A stretch of 64,000 nt of DNA from Lagopus muta (lineage: Eukaryota > Chordata > Aves > Galliformes > Phasianidae). How positions within the stretch are numbered: the stretch's first letter is position 1; the number at the start of each line of letters is the position of its first letter. The translations under genes were made by a program, and so were the position numbers. Location of the stretch: contig NC_064442.1 of NCBI RefSeq assembly GCF_023343835.1, positions 16,602,501-16,666,500 on the forward strand. The letters are read 5' to 3'. A model generated the notes under the pieces. That model was not told the origin of the DNA, searched no databases, and was given only the letters and a program-made list of their open reading frames with translations. Positions 38,601-49,931 of the stretch are shown in pieces.

Positions 38601-39187
38601 AGGATAGATATTCCTCTGAGCCTCCAGTTATTACACTCTATGCCAAATCCTTCATAGCTAAGAGTTGGTAAGCAGGCTGTCATACCAAAGCTAAGACCAT
38701 AATGAGTGCAAATTTGATGAAGATCAAGCTTTCTTCTGTTGTCTGATAACTGTCACAAATACAGACAAAAACTGTGAGAAGCTAACTGAATTCATGCAAG
38801 CTTACAGAAAGCTCCCTGTCACTGACCCTGGAGGTGTTCAAAGGAACGCTTGGATTTTGTGTTGAGGGACATGGTTTAGTGAGCACTATTGGTGACAGGT
38901 GGATGGTTGGACTGGATGATCTTGTAGGTCTTTTCCAACCTTGGTAATTCTGTGATTCTGTGACACTTTTTCCACTAGCCCTGATTCACCTGAGTTTATT
39001 CTCCGGCTGTATCCTCTTATCCCAGCCCTGAAAAACTGTCAGACTGTTCACTAGCATAGATTCCAACTAAACATTTTACAGAAGAAGGCAGTTTCCAAAG
39101 ATCCCCTTTCATATCTTACCTGTTTGTTCCTGGTCTTCAAAATCAGCCAGCAAATCTCTGCACACAGGCTGTCCATCAGCCGTTCTT
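17622..39187 (-). CDS. ACSBG1: ACSBG1, long/very-long-chain acyl-CoA synthetase, bubblegum family (all but the N-terminal exon)
   Basis: Coding exons in transcript order: 39187-39120, 31945-31728, 31119-31031, 30270-30150, 29691-29611, 26903-26754, 24955-24779, 24215-24034, 23219-22989, 22556-22339, 19702-19563, 18977-18731, 17698-17622. All junctions are GT-AG and in frame, giving 665 residues after the first complete codon; human ACSBG1 has about 724. The enzyme makes acyl-AMP and then acyl-CoA from long-chain fatty acids, and in mammals is prominent in brain and steroidogenic tissue. Visible motifs are the AMP-binding P-loop [11 protein letters not shown] (exon 26903-26754), [10 protein letters not shown] (23219-22989), the GWLHSGDLG hinge region (22556-22339) and [11 protein letters not shown] (19702-19563). 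The C-terminus ends DSFYEE. The exon at 39187-39120 ([11 protein letters not shown]...) begins one base from a codon end, so an upstream coding exon or a longer form of this exon must supply the start. Synteny favours ACSBG1 over ACSBG2. Confidence 0.94.
18377..18695 (-). mobile_element. CR1 LINE 3' fragment, minus strand
   Basis: Starts with CACAGAATCATTTGAGTCAG, the reverse complement of the CR1 3' end, and continues with the typical GGACCCTTAAAGGCCATC and CTTCCTTACATCCAACC blocks. It is decayed and lies in the last ACSBG1 intron, in sense orientation with the gene. An A18 run follows at 18698-18715, just 15 bp from the splice donor of exon 18731-18977. Confidence 0.88.
20010..20032. repeat. 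AT-dinucleotide microsatellite, ACSBG1 intron
   Basis: About 11 repeats of TA, followed about 50 bp later by a T13 run at 20080-20092. Ordinary intronic low-complexity sequence. Confidence 0.85.
25917..25938. repeat. AAAC simple repeat, ACSBG1 intron
   Basis: Several copies of AAAC/CAAA in a row. Similar short A/C-rich tracts occur near 13893-13910, 29359-29380 and 32561-32582. Confidence 0.7.
32000..32012. repeat. C13 homopolymer, ACSBG1 intron
   Basis: Thirteen C residues in a row on the plus strand, 55 bp outside exon 31945-31728 in the upstream intron. Such a run is prone to length errors in sequencing as well as real variation. Confidence 0.9.
33139..33335 (-). mobile_element. CR1 LINE 3' fragment (young, CR1-F/H-like), minus strand
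   Basis: Begins ATCACAGAATCACAGAATTG and continues GGTTGGAAGGGACCTCCAGAG, then the CAGGTCTTGAACATCTCCAG block, all reverse-complement CR1 3' sequence. The match to the remembered consensus is close, so this is among the younger copies here. An open frame of 69 codons within it is part of the LINE, not a host gene. Confidence 0.92.
35130..35200 (+). mobile_element. Degraded CR1-like 3' end, plus strand
   Basis: Contains AATGATCCTCACAGGTCCC and TTCCAATTTGGGATATTCCA, which resemble the CR1 3' end (gatcctcatgggtcccttccaactcgggatattctatgattc). Too short and decayed to name a subfamily. Confidence 0.6.
35229..35335 (-). mobile_element. CR1 LINE 3' fragment, minus strand
   Basis: CACAGAATCATGGAATCATA is followed by GTTGGAAAAGACCTTAAAGA and TCAAGTCCAACC, the reverse-complement CR1 terminus. 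It abuts the previous opposite-strand CR1 piece after about 30 bp, so two copies sit back to back. Confidence 0.88.
35930..35952. repeat. ATT trinucleotide microsatellite, ACSBG1 intron
   Basis: About seven copies of ATT in AT-rich intron. Confidence 0.85.
36410..37990 (+). mobile_element. Old CR1 LINE, internal reverse-transcriptase region to near the 3' end
   Basis: About 1.6 kb of decayed CR1 coding sequence, antisense to ACSBG1. The plus-strand frame over about 36700-36970 shows [19 protein letters not shown], then [19 protein letters not shown], corresponding to the RT block YRPVSLTS-GK-EQILLE and HGFTKGKSCLTNLVAFYDG of CR1. Later, AGATGCAACAAGGAAAAGTC (from about 37757) and a block like GGAATCTCCATCCTTGGAGA are the CR1 region shortly before its 3' UTR. 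The reading frame is broken by many stops and shifts, so the copy is long dead. Confidence 0.85.
38811..38963 (+). mobile_element. CR1 LINE 3' fragment, plus strand
   Basis: CCCTGGAGGTGTTCAAAGGA, then GGTTGGACTGGATGATCTTG, TCTTTTCCAACC and the terminal TTCTGTGATTCTGTGA repeat: an intact CR1 3' end with its 8-bp microsatellite tail. It lies 157 bp beyond the splice donor of the first resolved ACSBG1 coding exon. Confidence 0.92.
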
Positions 39188-39433
39188 CTGAAAGAAGAGA
39201 GAACTGTTAAAAATGTAACTCCAGGAGTACTAATAGGATCCACTGCAATCCACATACAGTATAGCCAAGGGGGGAAAAAAACATCAGGAAAATAATAAGA
39301 AATACAAACAGGAAAATCAATATACAGCTCAGATGGACAAAGAACATCTACATTTTGTTTCTCTTTCACATGCTCTACAATCACGTTAGATAGGGAAAAG
39401 CCTTCAGTCAGTAAGGATGACATTTGTATTTTA
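39120..39433 (-). other. Possible longer 5' exon of ACSBG1
   Basis: The frame of the ACSBG1 exon 39187-39120 stays open upstream to an ATG at 39423-39421 (MSSLLTEGFSLSNVIVEHV...), and a CTCTCAG acceptor lies just before it at 39434. Reading from that ATG would give a 744-residue protein, close to human. Against it, the segment between has the look of an intron end (a pyrimidine tract and TTTCAG at 39188) and shows no likeness to the human N-terminus. The more likely model is the short exon with an unseen upstream start. Confidence 0.3.
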
Positions 39434-41775
39434 CTGAGAGGATGCTAGATTCCACATCATGGAACACACAAGATGGAGACAATAAATGTGACTCTCAGAA
39501 GCCATCAGCTGTGTGAGTATAAAAAATGGATGATCAATCCTAACCTTGACCACGCTACCAGCATATTTATATCACATTTCTTATCAGTTACCACTGTTGA
39601 TATCTGTGAAGGCATGGGATTACGGTTTGGTGGTCTTTTCTTGTTTTCTTTTTAAAACTTGGAAAAGAATCAGATTTAGTTCATAATAACAATAACATAT
39701 TTCTCAAAAAATGCAAAGCAACTGATTATTGCATGGATTAAACTAACATTACTTGGTTTAAATTGAAATACAATTTTAAACAGATAATATCAACTCAAAG
39801 TTTGTAAAGTAACATACTGCAAAGTACGGAAGCAAAAAATCTAAATAACAAAGGAACGTGTAAAAGTGAATAAGTGCATAAAGTAATGAACTACAGAATA
39901 TTAGAAACCATACTGTTATTGATGAATAATCTAATGCATTAAAATAATATGACCCAGTGAAATGTACATGTTCTCAACATCTATATTTAATAGTTAATAG
40001 CCATAGCTGATACTGAATATAAGCAGTCTGAATATATGGAAAGAACTTGTCCTTCAGTGAAGGCTTCAGCTTGCAGACTTTGATTTGACTTCATTTAATA
40101 GAACAACAGGTAGGAATCAGCAGCCTTCAGAGACTGAGAACAACTCTGGATCATCAATTGCTCCCTCAGGATAATGGAAGAATCCTTAGTGAAGCTCAAG
40201 TTCTTCTCCTCTGTAACAAGGTAAGTTCACGCAGGAAAAGAAAATCCAAACAATGCCCTTCCCAGCTGTCAAAAAAGTAACAAGCAACTTCCAAAGTAGC
40301 TTTTAAACACAGCAGTCAAATAGCAAGCAGTGGGACCAAGCACTGTCACCACATTATTTTGTATCTTGCATTAACAACTCCATTTTATAGAATATGGATA
40401 CGTGGCACAATCCCAGAATTTATTACTAGTTGTTATTCACAACGAAATCACACTTGAAGAAAGCCTCATCCAAGCCAGGCCCCTACAGAAGAACACAGCT
40501 GTTTTTGCAGTTCTTCACTCATCAGAAGCGGCAGCCCCTGCTCAGCTCTTCCCCGCTGCAGATTGCTGTCTCAGAGCAGAGGCACAGGTTGCAAAAACAG
40601 CTGATGGAAAATAAGGCATCATCACTAGCCTGCCTGTGAGGATGTTTCTCCTCTTGTTAATGGCATAATGGGGCAAAACATGAAAGAGCTTGTTCAATAA
40701 ACAGAGACTTAGGCTCTGGAAATAGTCACTGGCTGGGCGGAGGCAGATGTTGATGAGAAACAAAGTAATTTAAATATAGAGGGGGATTAGACTGTATTTG
40801 AAAAGGTAAATGTTTGATGTGTGGGAGAATGGTAGCTTAAAGAAATGTAAAGAGCAACAGTCCTGGAAGGTATAGTTGATGATAAAAATAAATAAAAGCA
40901 TCTAAAACCACTTAAAAATATGTCTGTCAACTTGAAGCACTCAGCCCTCAAAAATGTTCCCATTTGAAAGAAAAATGGCATTTTGCAAGCAGAAACCTAG
41001 TGCAAATTTAACTATTTTTTGAATACTAAGGCTTTTCAATCCTTACTTTTTTAGTAAAGTAAGACAAATGAAGCCTTAGTTAAAAGACAACTGAATGTTA
41101 CTTTTGCCTATAATGGCAAAAAAGCCCTCAGAAGAAAATGGATATGATTGATAGTTTAACAGAATAACCTCCTGTGAGACTACTCAGAACTTGAAATAAT
41201 CATAAGTAACCATTTCTCCCAAAGGAAAATCCCTTATAGTTTTATTCCCACCCAGATAAGGTCTAAGATACTGGTTTGGTTTATAATTTGCTCCCTAAAT
41301 ATTAGCAGTGTAATGTGAAAAAATCAACCAGCGAGTTTAAACTTCTAGACTCACCCTGGCAGCATTCTAACATGAAAATGTCATCTGAGGAGCTCTACAC
41401 ATCAGACATCTTCAGAAGCACCCAAGTTTGTAACACTGTGTGCAAAGCAGTTGTCACCTGCCTCAGCCAACTAAGCAGTTGGAGAGACTTTTTGCTCTCA
41501 GAGTGCAAAATTCTCTTTTATCAACAGTTTATTGCTCAGGACATTATACAGAACCATCACTCCAGAGTGAAAGAATACAGTTCTAAATATAATTTAATAC
41601 TTCAGCACTTTTACGGTGCTAACCTTTTAAAAAAAATTAATTAGAGACTCCATAAAGATTGTTACATGGCATTCTTGGAGTAAAACTGAAACAACACTGT
41701 GGGACTACTTGAATCACAAGCTTGTTGAGTATACTGCTGCAAGGAGAAAATGTGCTGAAGAACTGTGTTTGGTGC

Positions 41776-42122
41776 TGTAACAATTGGACAGATCAATATG
41801 ATGGGAAAAGCTGGGTTACCAGAGGGGTAATGACAAAAGGATTGGCACAATAGAAAGATGCTATAAAGGAAGGGAAGAAAATTGCTCACCTGTATCAGAA
41901 GATTCCAGGTTCACAGGGAAAAGCTCCACCAAGGAGGGATCTCCAGGAAGAGATCCTTCCCCAGTGGCAGTCAGCCCTTCAATGGGGTCTAAGAGAGGTG
42001 CAGCCAGGCTCCACTCCTGCTCACACAGCTGCATTGCCTTCACCTGTGCTCCCAGGGCTGACTGGGTCCTTCCCACAGGTCTCCATCAGTGGGGCAGGCC
42101 GGGACTCAGCAGTTCCCATACA
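41776..42122 (-). mobile_element. Solo LTR, copy A (endogenous retrovirus fossil)
   Basis: A 347-bp element with TG...CA-type ends is flanked by a perfect 5-bp target duplication, GGTGC at 41771-41775 and 42123-42127. It is nearly identical to copy B at 60655-61001. No internal retroviral region is attached, so it is a solo LTR left by recombination between two LTRs. The 5-bp duplication fits ERVL-type better than gammaretroviral (4 bp) or alpha/betaretroviral (6 bp) elements; I could not name the family. Orientation is the same as ACSBG1, about 2.6 kb upstream of its first resolved exon. The low divergence from copy B points to an age of some millions of years. Confidence 0.85.
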
Positions 42123-42127
42123 GGTGC

Positions 42128-45100
42128 TAAGATGCCCTATCACAACCAAGGTGCTTTTGAAACCTGGACTTTGTTAAGGCTGGCACCCTACATACATCGT
42201 GCAAGGTTATTAGTGTAGGCATAGAATTTGGGAATGTGCTATCTGAAAGATTATTTTCTCTTTTGTTTGCTTAGGCAAACAAACAGAAGCATGATCCCAA
42301 AACTAATACACAAAAACCTCTGCAGGGCACACACAGGAGCTGATAGGTCACTTTGGCATGCCAGTTAGATCAAAATGAGTTCATATTACACAGTGTTGAC
42401 CATCTAGAATGGATCAAAACATACTTTTGCACAAGTCCATTAGCAAGAATGTTTTCTGAACACTATTTCCTGACATAATATGGGACTTAATTTGGAGGAA
42501 CCATTCTATAAAAGAAGATCCCATCTATGGCCTCAATCAGTACTTTTGTTGCCTTAGTCTTTCCCAATTAAAAATAAACCTTAGTTGAAATACACAGTGA
42601 GGCTGAATTGGAAAACATGCACTTTTTGCCATGGCAGAACCTTTCTGCCTTTCCAAGTCAGTGAGAATTTATTCTCCCCCAGCTTTTGTTACCCGATTTC
42701 CAGGACAACCTATCCGTATGCAATCCACCAGCTTTAGCCTATGCCAGGGCCGCTTCTGGCAGTGTGTTTGGGTCTGCAGTTGCTTATTCCAAAGCACTTT
42801 CTACTGGGAGTCAGGCATTACTGGGCCATTTTAATTCAAGATGAAATCATTAAGTAATCACCTGACAATTCTTTACTCAGCAAAAAAGCAGGCAGTCACA
42901 TTACCTATGGGTACTTCTGAAAACCTGAATGATCCTGGCACTTTGCTCAGCCACTAAACATCACCCAGATCCAGTTTTATGAGTAATCCTTTCCCAGTTT
43001 CTCTCGTGTCTTGCAAGTGCTGAGTCCAACATTTTAAAAACAGAACTCTGAGGAGAGGAGGTAGGAGGGAATGCAAGAAAATAAATGAAGACTCACACAT
43101 CTGTCAGAGATTGAGACAAAGATGGTGAAATCACTCTAATTTAAATCAACATTACACAGTGCCAAAGCTTTGATAGCTCATCAGATAAATAGAAACCTGT
43201 AAGCAACATAAATAGCTAAGTAGGAAATTCTGTGTCTCCTGACTGAGATGCTATTAATTATTACCCCAGACATTTAAGAAATATTTCTTTGTGTTCTGCT
43301 GCATAAGGAAAAGAAGGAGAGTAGCAGCACATAACATTATAGTTCCTTAAATCCTAATTTGTATTACACGTAAAATTTTTCCTACCTTAAGTAGCTACGA
43401 GGCCCTTGTGGTCCTTTACAGGGGCATCACTGTCTATTATAACTGGTTTTATTTACCAATTAATCCTCTTTTTTAATTGGGGCAATATTGTAATACTTTC
43501 CCTATTGTTCTATTTAAAATTTCCCTTTGTCCTTAAAGAACTGGTTAGATTTGGGTTCCAATTAGTTTCAGTGTCCTTATGAGACTTAAGAAGGGGGCCA
43601 CAAATGAGTGCAAACATGCGCCTACTCTTGCAAAAACATTCAGCTGATTTGACAATCAGTCTTCTCAGATTCCACCAGATAACTGTCTCTTAACTTATTA
43701 ATACAGCTTCTTTTCACACAGAGATATTTAAAAGCAACACAAAAGTTTAATGAAGAACAAAGCACTAAAGAGAAAGATAACAGCAGAAAGGCCTTTTGCC
43801 GTAAGCCACAGCTGGCACACACCTTAAGCAGATTTGTATTTGCAAAAAGCCCAAACCAAACAAAACCCAACAACCTGTATATTTTGATCTTTTGTTTTAC
43901 AGACAGCTGAGAAGTATGTGGGTGAAAGGGATTCCAGCAGTTAGGTCATGCTGAACTCATTACCTCCTCTCTCACTCCTTTTTGAGGTCGCACTGAATTT
44001 CAGCCTTACAAAAGCTCTTTCTAGCTCTGCCCGTCTCGCTAGAATAGATACTGTTTGTCTGGTTCTCCTCACCTGAAATCCTGCTTCCAGTACCTAGAAA
44101 GAAACTTCACCCAACTTCAAGCCACACCAGGTGGACAACGCTACTTAGAAAACAGTAACTATGCACTGACTTCTTCAAGAAACAATGTATTTAAGGCAGG
44201 AATTTGAATGGATGGAAAGCAGCCAGAGCTCTAGCCTCTGATTTTCTTTCCTTAGAATTTCAGGAACAAACCACACACCAAGCACATTTTTTATCAAATT
44301 TGAAGAATATTCAAGAAACTTCAACTTCCTATTTTGTAAACCTCTGTATGTTTTAACATTCTTTCTGTATTTTTTTGTTTGTTTTAACAGTGCAAAGCCA
44401 GAACACCATCTTTGCAGTAAGCACCTCACAGGTAGGACCACGCATGGACCAGAACGGAGGCATTACCACTGATTTACTGACAATTCTAACTTTCACACAT
44501 CAGTGTGTACATTCACCTGTAATGATCACAAAGCAAACTGTCTTACAAGTTTGAGGTGCATTAAAAATTGTCAACTTTAGCATTAAATACTTCACCACTC
44601 CAGAAGCAAGAAATCCAATTACATCAAGCAAATCTTCCAAGTGATGTAACTTGCAAGCTCTTATCTGAATCAAAGTGAAGTTAGATTTAACAACCAAATG
44701 TGTGCCTGATATGTTTGTAGGAACCAATAATTACTACTCAGCAATACTGACAAAATAAGCAGAAGTTAAAACATTTCCTGTATCATTCATTCTTCTATAA
44801 TTAAAATAAGTATTTTCAAAAACTCTGCTGCCATGGACAAAAAGAAAAGAGCAGCTGAGATGGTTTGTTTCATGTAAGAAAGTATTATCAACTTCGAAAT
44901 AAACTCTTCTAAAACTAAGTTCCCCACTTCCTGTTCTAAGAGATGGGTTTTTTGTTTAAGTTCTGTTGCCACTGATGGGAAGATCAATAACAAAGGCAGA
45001 TTATCACCTAAAGTTTATCCCTTCCATTTCTGCAGGGAAGACTTACAGTCATAGCTGCAACAAGGGATGTTTTTTCAGTCAATTCAGAGCACACAAAATG

Positions 45101-48100
45101 AATGGTAGCATGTGCAGAGCAGACAGTTCTGAACTTGCAGTTTTCAATACTGCTCTGTCCTTTGGAGACCCGTGAGGGAATGGCTCAGCAGCACGACTGT
45201 TCTTTTCTTGTCTTTCAGAACTTTGCTATCTTCCGTTACTTGAGAAGGCCTGCAATCTCACATTAATAATTTAATTTGCTGGAGCACAGTACTCTAGTAG
45301 CTGGCCAGTATTTTTAACTAGTATTCCACACTTTTGTTGAGCTCTGAGTAGCTGAGCCACAGGAATTAAATACACTTTTTGTAAGAATTGCTATGCACAA
45401 ACTCCTGCTGAGCCTACTTCTGGGGCTAAGAGCCTCTGTGCTAGAAAATGAACACCATACAATTTAATATATGCAGGTAGGATATAAGCAACACAGTTCA
45501 TACTGAATTAGGACTAACGCCAAACTAGGAGTCAGCATAGAATAAAACCATTTAGAATTTTCATTACCATTTCATCTCATTCAAGGATAATTCTAATTTT
45601 GCATTAGACTGAGCCCTTGTGAAGCATGCAAGGCCCTCATGGATCCACTGGGTAATAGAAGAGAAAGTGAGGTTCCAAAATATCCAAAAATCAGTTTGTT
45701 AACATAAAGAATTGAGCTACTTTACCCATTTTCATCTTGTAGATTTTTCTTAAGAGTCTCCCCAGTGTTAGGCATGTTGACACACCCTCTGAGGCTGGTC
45801 ACAAATATGCTGAAGAACTGTGCGGGTCAGGCATAAATAAGCAACATGGACAATAGAAGAAACTGATGGTAACTGGTTATTTGTTGGAAAAAACAACACG
45901 TAATGCAAGAGGAGGAGACTACAGCCACAAAAGCTGTTTCTTTCTGATTTTAACATGCTTGAAATGTCGCAGTGCTGTGAGCCGCTTACTGTTAAACTTT
46001 CCTTTTAATCCAGTTCTCTTTAATTATCCATGAGAAGAATTTTAATGAGTCTACAATGTTTTAAAATGCAAATCCTTTCTTTTGACAAGACTTCTAACAA
46101 ATTAGTTTACACAAGTTGAAGCAATTCTTATTTTTATTACCATGATTTCCAGAAAAGAGCACTCAACAAAATTGTTTTTTTGAGGAAAACACAGATTAAT
46201 TACATTAGGTAATTCCCTGAAGTCAGTTATACCTATGAAACCCAGCACAGCAACAGCCAAGCACCTCCCCCAGCATTACAACTACTAGCACTTCATTGCC
46301 TACACCAACGCAGACCTGTTGAATACTGTAGGCGTTTCTACACAGCTCCAGTTTCTTCCCAGGATGCAGTAAGCCCAGTTTGGCTACTTTGGCTACTTCT
46401 CTGCCAGTAAATAAATAAGACCCAGGGAACAGTTCAACCCTCCCACCGGGAGCAGCTTCCCTGCGATGGCTTCAGGCTGAGCCCACTGGTACTTCCCTAC
46501 TCTACACCCACAGATATAGGGGATAACTTCAGCCAGGGTCTGCTCCTGGAAGGCTGTGTTAATGATTACACTTCTGAAAGGAGGAGAGAGGGATACGAGC
46601 TGTGCCATGCCACTTGCTCTCAGAGCCACAAAACAAGCTCTAGAATGTTGCTTAGTGGTACAAAGCCACATTGATTAGGAAAATGTAAGACCAGCAAACT
46701 TTGTAGAAGCTTTATAGAAAGAATAGTATTTTATTCCAAAGTATCTTGCATCATGCACAAATGCTTAATTGTGCACAACACAATTTGATATTAATGTGTG
46801 TTACATACTGTTTAACAGAAAGCTCTCATGACTATGTCAAACAAAGTTTCCTGCAATTGTCAGCTACAAACAATCCTGTCATTTTAACTACGAAACCATG
46901 AATGCTGTGCTGCAAGAGAAAGTTCTACAGTTAAGTTGTCTTTGCAGTCCTGGTACATTTCTAAGTACTCTTCAAGCTTCAAATTGTAAATCCTAGTAAA
47001 CGATGCTAACTTGTAAGAGTTCAGTAAGGAATGACCTCACCTTCCAATGATTTTTACATGCTGCAATTTATATGATGCTGTTAGCACAGTCACCTTTTTC
47101 TTTACTGCTGGCTTGCAACTTGCACAAGACTGCATCACATTCACAGCCTGAACTGCTGCAGTGGAACGGGCCTCTTTTTCCAGGCTATAGGTGAGCTTTC
47201 TGAACACAGGCAGGCTTATAAAGCTATGAAGGAAATGAAGAGGTGAATAAGGCTCACCTACTGTTTATGTCCTTTACTCTACAATCATGGCTGGAATCTG
47301 CCAGGAATTAGGGACTGATATATGCACTGTCACTGCAACCCTACACTGTCACAAGATGCCAAACAGAAATACTGCAGATGCCAGAACAAAGCAGTGTTGT
47401 TACTACAGCCAGTAACTCAGCCACAGTGCAGAGATCAGCCTCAGAGCGGGTGCAGGGCATGGCACCCCATTCATGTCTGGAACAGGACGTTTCAGGGTTA
47501 ATTCACAGTGCTGCTACGGCAACATGAACCTGTCCAGAGCTGTGCACTCTCATTTTTCTCCCTTAAAGGCAAGAGTGCTTGTCTCACCACAAACTTAAGA
47601 TGAATGGAGGAGTACACTAATTCTGGATGTTCTTTGCTGATGGTTGATAACTGCATTTACTGTCATTAGACACTATCTTTACACAAAATATTTTCATATT
47701 AAAAATAAACAAATGCACATATATATATATCATAAAATTTTAAAAGGCCTCAAATTTTTTAGCTAAAACACTTTAAGCAGCTCAACAATTACCTTTAAAT
47801 GCTAGCAGGTCTCAGAATTCTAAACCCAAACATCTTTCTAAACATGACTTTTCCTATTCTTCCACTGAGTCTTAAATTGAGCCCCAAAACATACCAAAGA
47901 TATGTACAAATTGTAGCTACTCATAAATGTAACTAGCTGTCATGTATTCATATTTAAATAACTAAACTTTCCAAGACATACCTGTAAAAATATTTTCTCT
48001 AATTGGCCACGCCACAGCAACAAGAATTGCATTTTGCTTTTCTGAACAATGCACTCTGCATTCTAAGGAATTGTTCCACAGTTAGAAAAAAGAAACAGAT

Positions 48101-49884
48101 CAATTTGTGCAAAGCCTCTAGAGTCACAGCATCTATAACAGATCTGAGATTTGTTTTCAACTACAGCTTGTAGTGATTAAGGAAGATAATTGTGAGAGGA
48201 AAAAAAAAGTAGGCATCAACACACACAAAGAAGAGAGAGCTATTCTGAGCACCTGGAGAGAGCATCCTGTAAGGTCAAAACAAGTTTTGGTCTGAGGACA
48301 AGCATATCTAGAAACAATTATATTGCTTCCTTCTGAAGAGAAGTGCAGATTGGACCACAGGTCACCTGCCATCTGATATTGCCTTACAGGTGTTCACTCG
48401 TGCAGTTGTATCTGAGTCACATTTCCTATAGGCATAAACCACCTTAAGATAAGCTGCCTTTAGCCAATCAAAGCAGTACTAAGGTAACAGCCCTTACTCT
48501 GCTGTATTACAGTTACATAAAATTAATTTCTGCAGGTTACAGTACACTTAATTAAAACTCAGCTCTGAAAAATCCTCTGAAGGTGCTAGTCATTCACTGT
48601 AACACCCTAACAACATAAAGCAAGCACCATCATTTCAATCTTTTACCTTTCACCAAGAGGAAAAGCATTTTTCTTCTTTCTGGCTTCTGCACAGAATATC
48701 CTTTTCAACAACTATATCTGTGCAAAGAACTCTAGCACCATGTAAGGTCCACTACATTAGACTGTTATTTTTTTTTTATATAGTCTTTCTAAAGTATATT
48801 TTAATTAAGAATGACTGGTTAGAAGTGTTATTTAAAGGTTATTTCCCTGATGCATTTGTAGAAATCCTGATACCTGCTTCACCTGGGAAAAAAAATCCAG
48901 CTCAACAGGACACAAAGTTTGTTATGATTCAGATTCCACCTTTGTGAGAGAGTACAGCAGCAAACTTCGGTGCACCTGAAAACAGAAACTCAAGGCCTCA
49001 GGCTCCTGAGTTCTTACAGGTCCTTTTGGGAGCCTGTTTACAAAAATCAGCAGTGCTCAAAGAAACTGAGTTTCAGTTAACAGACTGTATTCTTACCTGT
49101 GTCACCAGGAGACAGGACGCTCTTTTCAGTAACAGTTCCACAGCTCAGAAGACATGATTTATGACACACAGCATGGCTAGAAAACAAAGGGATTGTATGA
49201 GTATTTAATACAGTAGAGATTGAAAAATAAAATGCATACTTGTTAAGGCCTATAAAGACAATGAACGCTGCAAAGACCAGATGGGAGGTGTTGTTTTGAC
49301 TAGTTTTGTGCTAGCAGTGTGAATATCCATTTCAAAAAACAAAGGTAGAGTCCTCTGAGGGTTAAACAAAGCAGGCAGCAGGAGCTGCCATCACATTACC
49401 CCTGCTCTTCCCAGCAACCAGTCCTGCCTTTTTGGAAAGAAGGGAGCTTCTGTGCTTTTTTCATTGCTGTGCACACCTGCATGCAAACTAGTACTTCGTA
49501 AGTAAAAACTGACAATGCAGTTGGTAGTATTACATGCAGTGGGAAGAAAAGGAAGGGAAAGAGTAAGAGAGATCAGATATTCAACTGAAAAACAGGGAAG
49601 TAACTGCTAGTTTGGAGCTACAGATTTGAGGAAACAACTGCACCAGGAGGTACGCACCAGGCTAGCCGAGTAGAGAAAGGAACAGCTGCTCCAATTGCTG
49701 AGAAATGTGCCTGCATGCTAAGAAGCTGTACTACTTTTCTTACAGAGTATGGAGATAAGGATTCCCACTCCATTCCGTTGCACAGTACTGGAAAAGAGGA
49801 TGTGTGTACTTTACTTCAGAGACAGACCACTGTCCTCAATTAACAAGATAAGCATTCAAGGCCAGGCTGGATGTGGCTTGAGTT
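42128..49884. other. Spacer or ACSBG1 5' intron between ACSBG1 and DNAJA4
   Basis: AT-rich sequence without a recognisable gene or repeat copy. The ACSBG1 promoter and start exon probably lie here, since the gene is divergent to DNAJA4, but no segment matches the human N-terminus from memory. The largest open frame, 92 codons on the minus strand at 46393-46671, has no family likeness. There is no CpG island until DNAJA4, so a TATA- or tissue-type ACSBG1 promoter is expected. Confidence 0.5.
49097..49176 (-). other. Exon-like segment of unknown membership
   Basis: On the minus strand an acceptor TTTTCTAG and a strong donor CAG|GTAAGA bound 80 bp that are open in one frame throughout (26 codons). 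It ends in phase 1, so it cannot join directly to the ACSBG1 exon at 39187, which needs phase 2. It could be a non-coding 5' exon of ACSBG1 or part of an antisense transcript of DNAJA4, or chance. Confidence 0.3.
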
Positions 49885-49931
49885 TTTCAGCCCCGCCCCC
49901 CAAGTTCCCGCCCACACGCAGCTCGGCCCGG

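Noticed and set aside
17622-39187. Assignment of the synthetase gene to ACSBG2
   Set aside because: Sequence blocks such as ITWT...PAEVQQE, FSPDSD-like spacing and the DSFYxE tail agree better with ACSBG1 as remembered, and the IDH3A-DNAJA4 neighbourhood is that of ACSBG1.
45768-45956. Apparent shared TGCTGAAGAACTGTG words at about 41754 and 45809
   Set aside because: The match is about 15 bp only, with unrelated flanks, so it is chance or a tiny repeat remnant.
46393-46671. 92-codon minus-strand open frame in the ACSBG1-DNAJA4 spacer
   Set aside because: No recognisable domain, no CpG or promoter context, and no supporting splice structure. It fits chance length.
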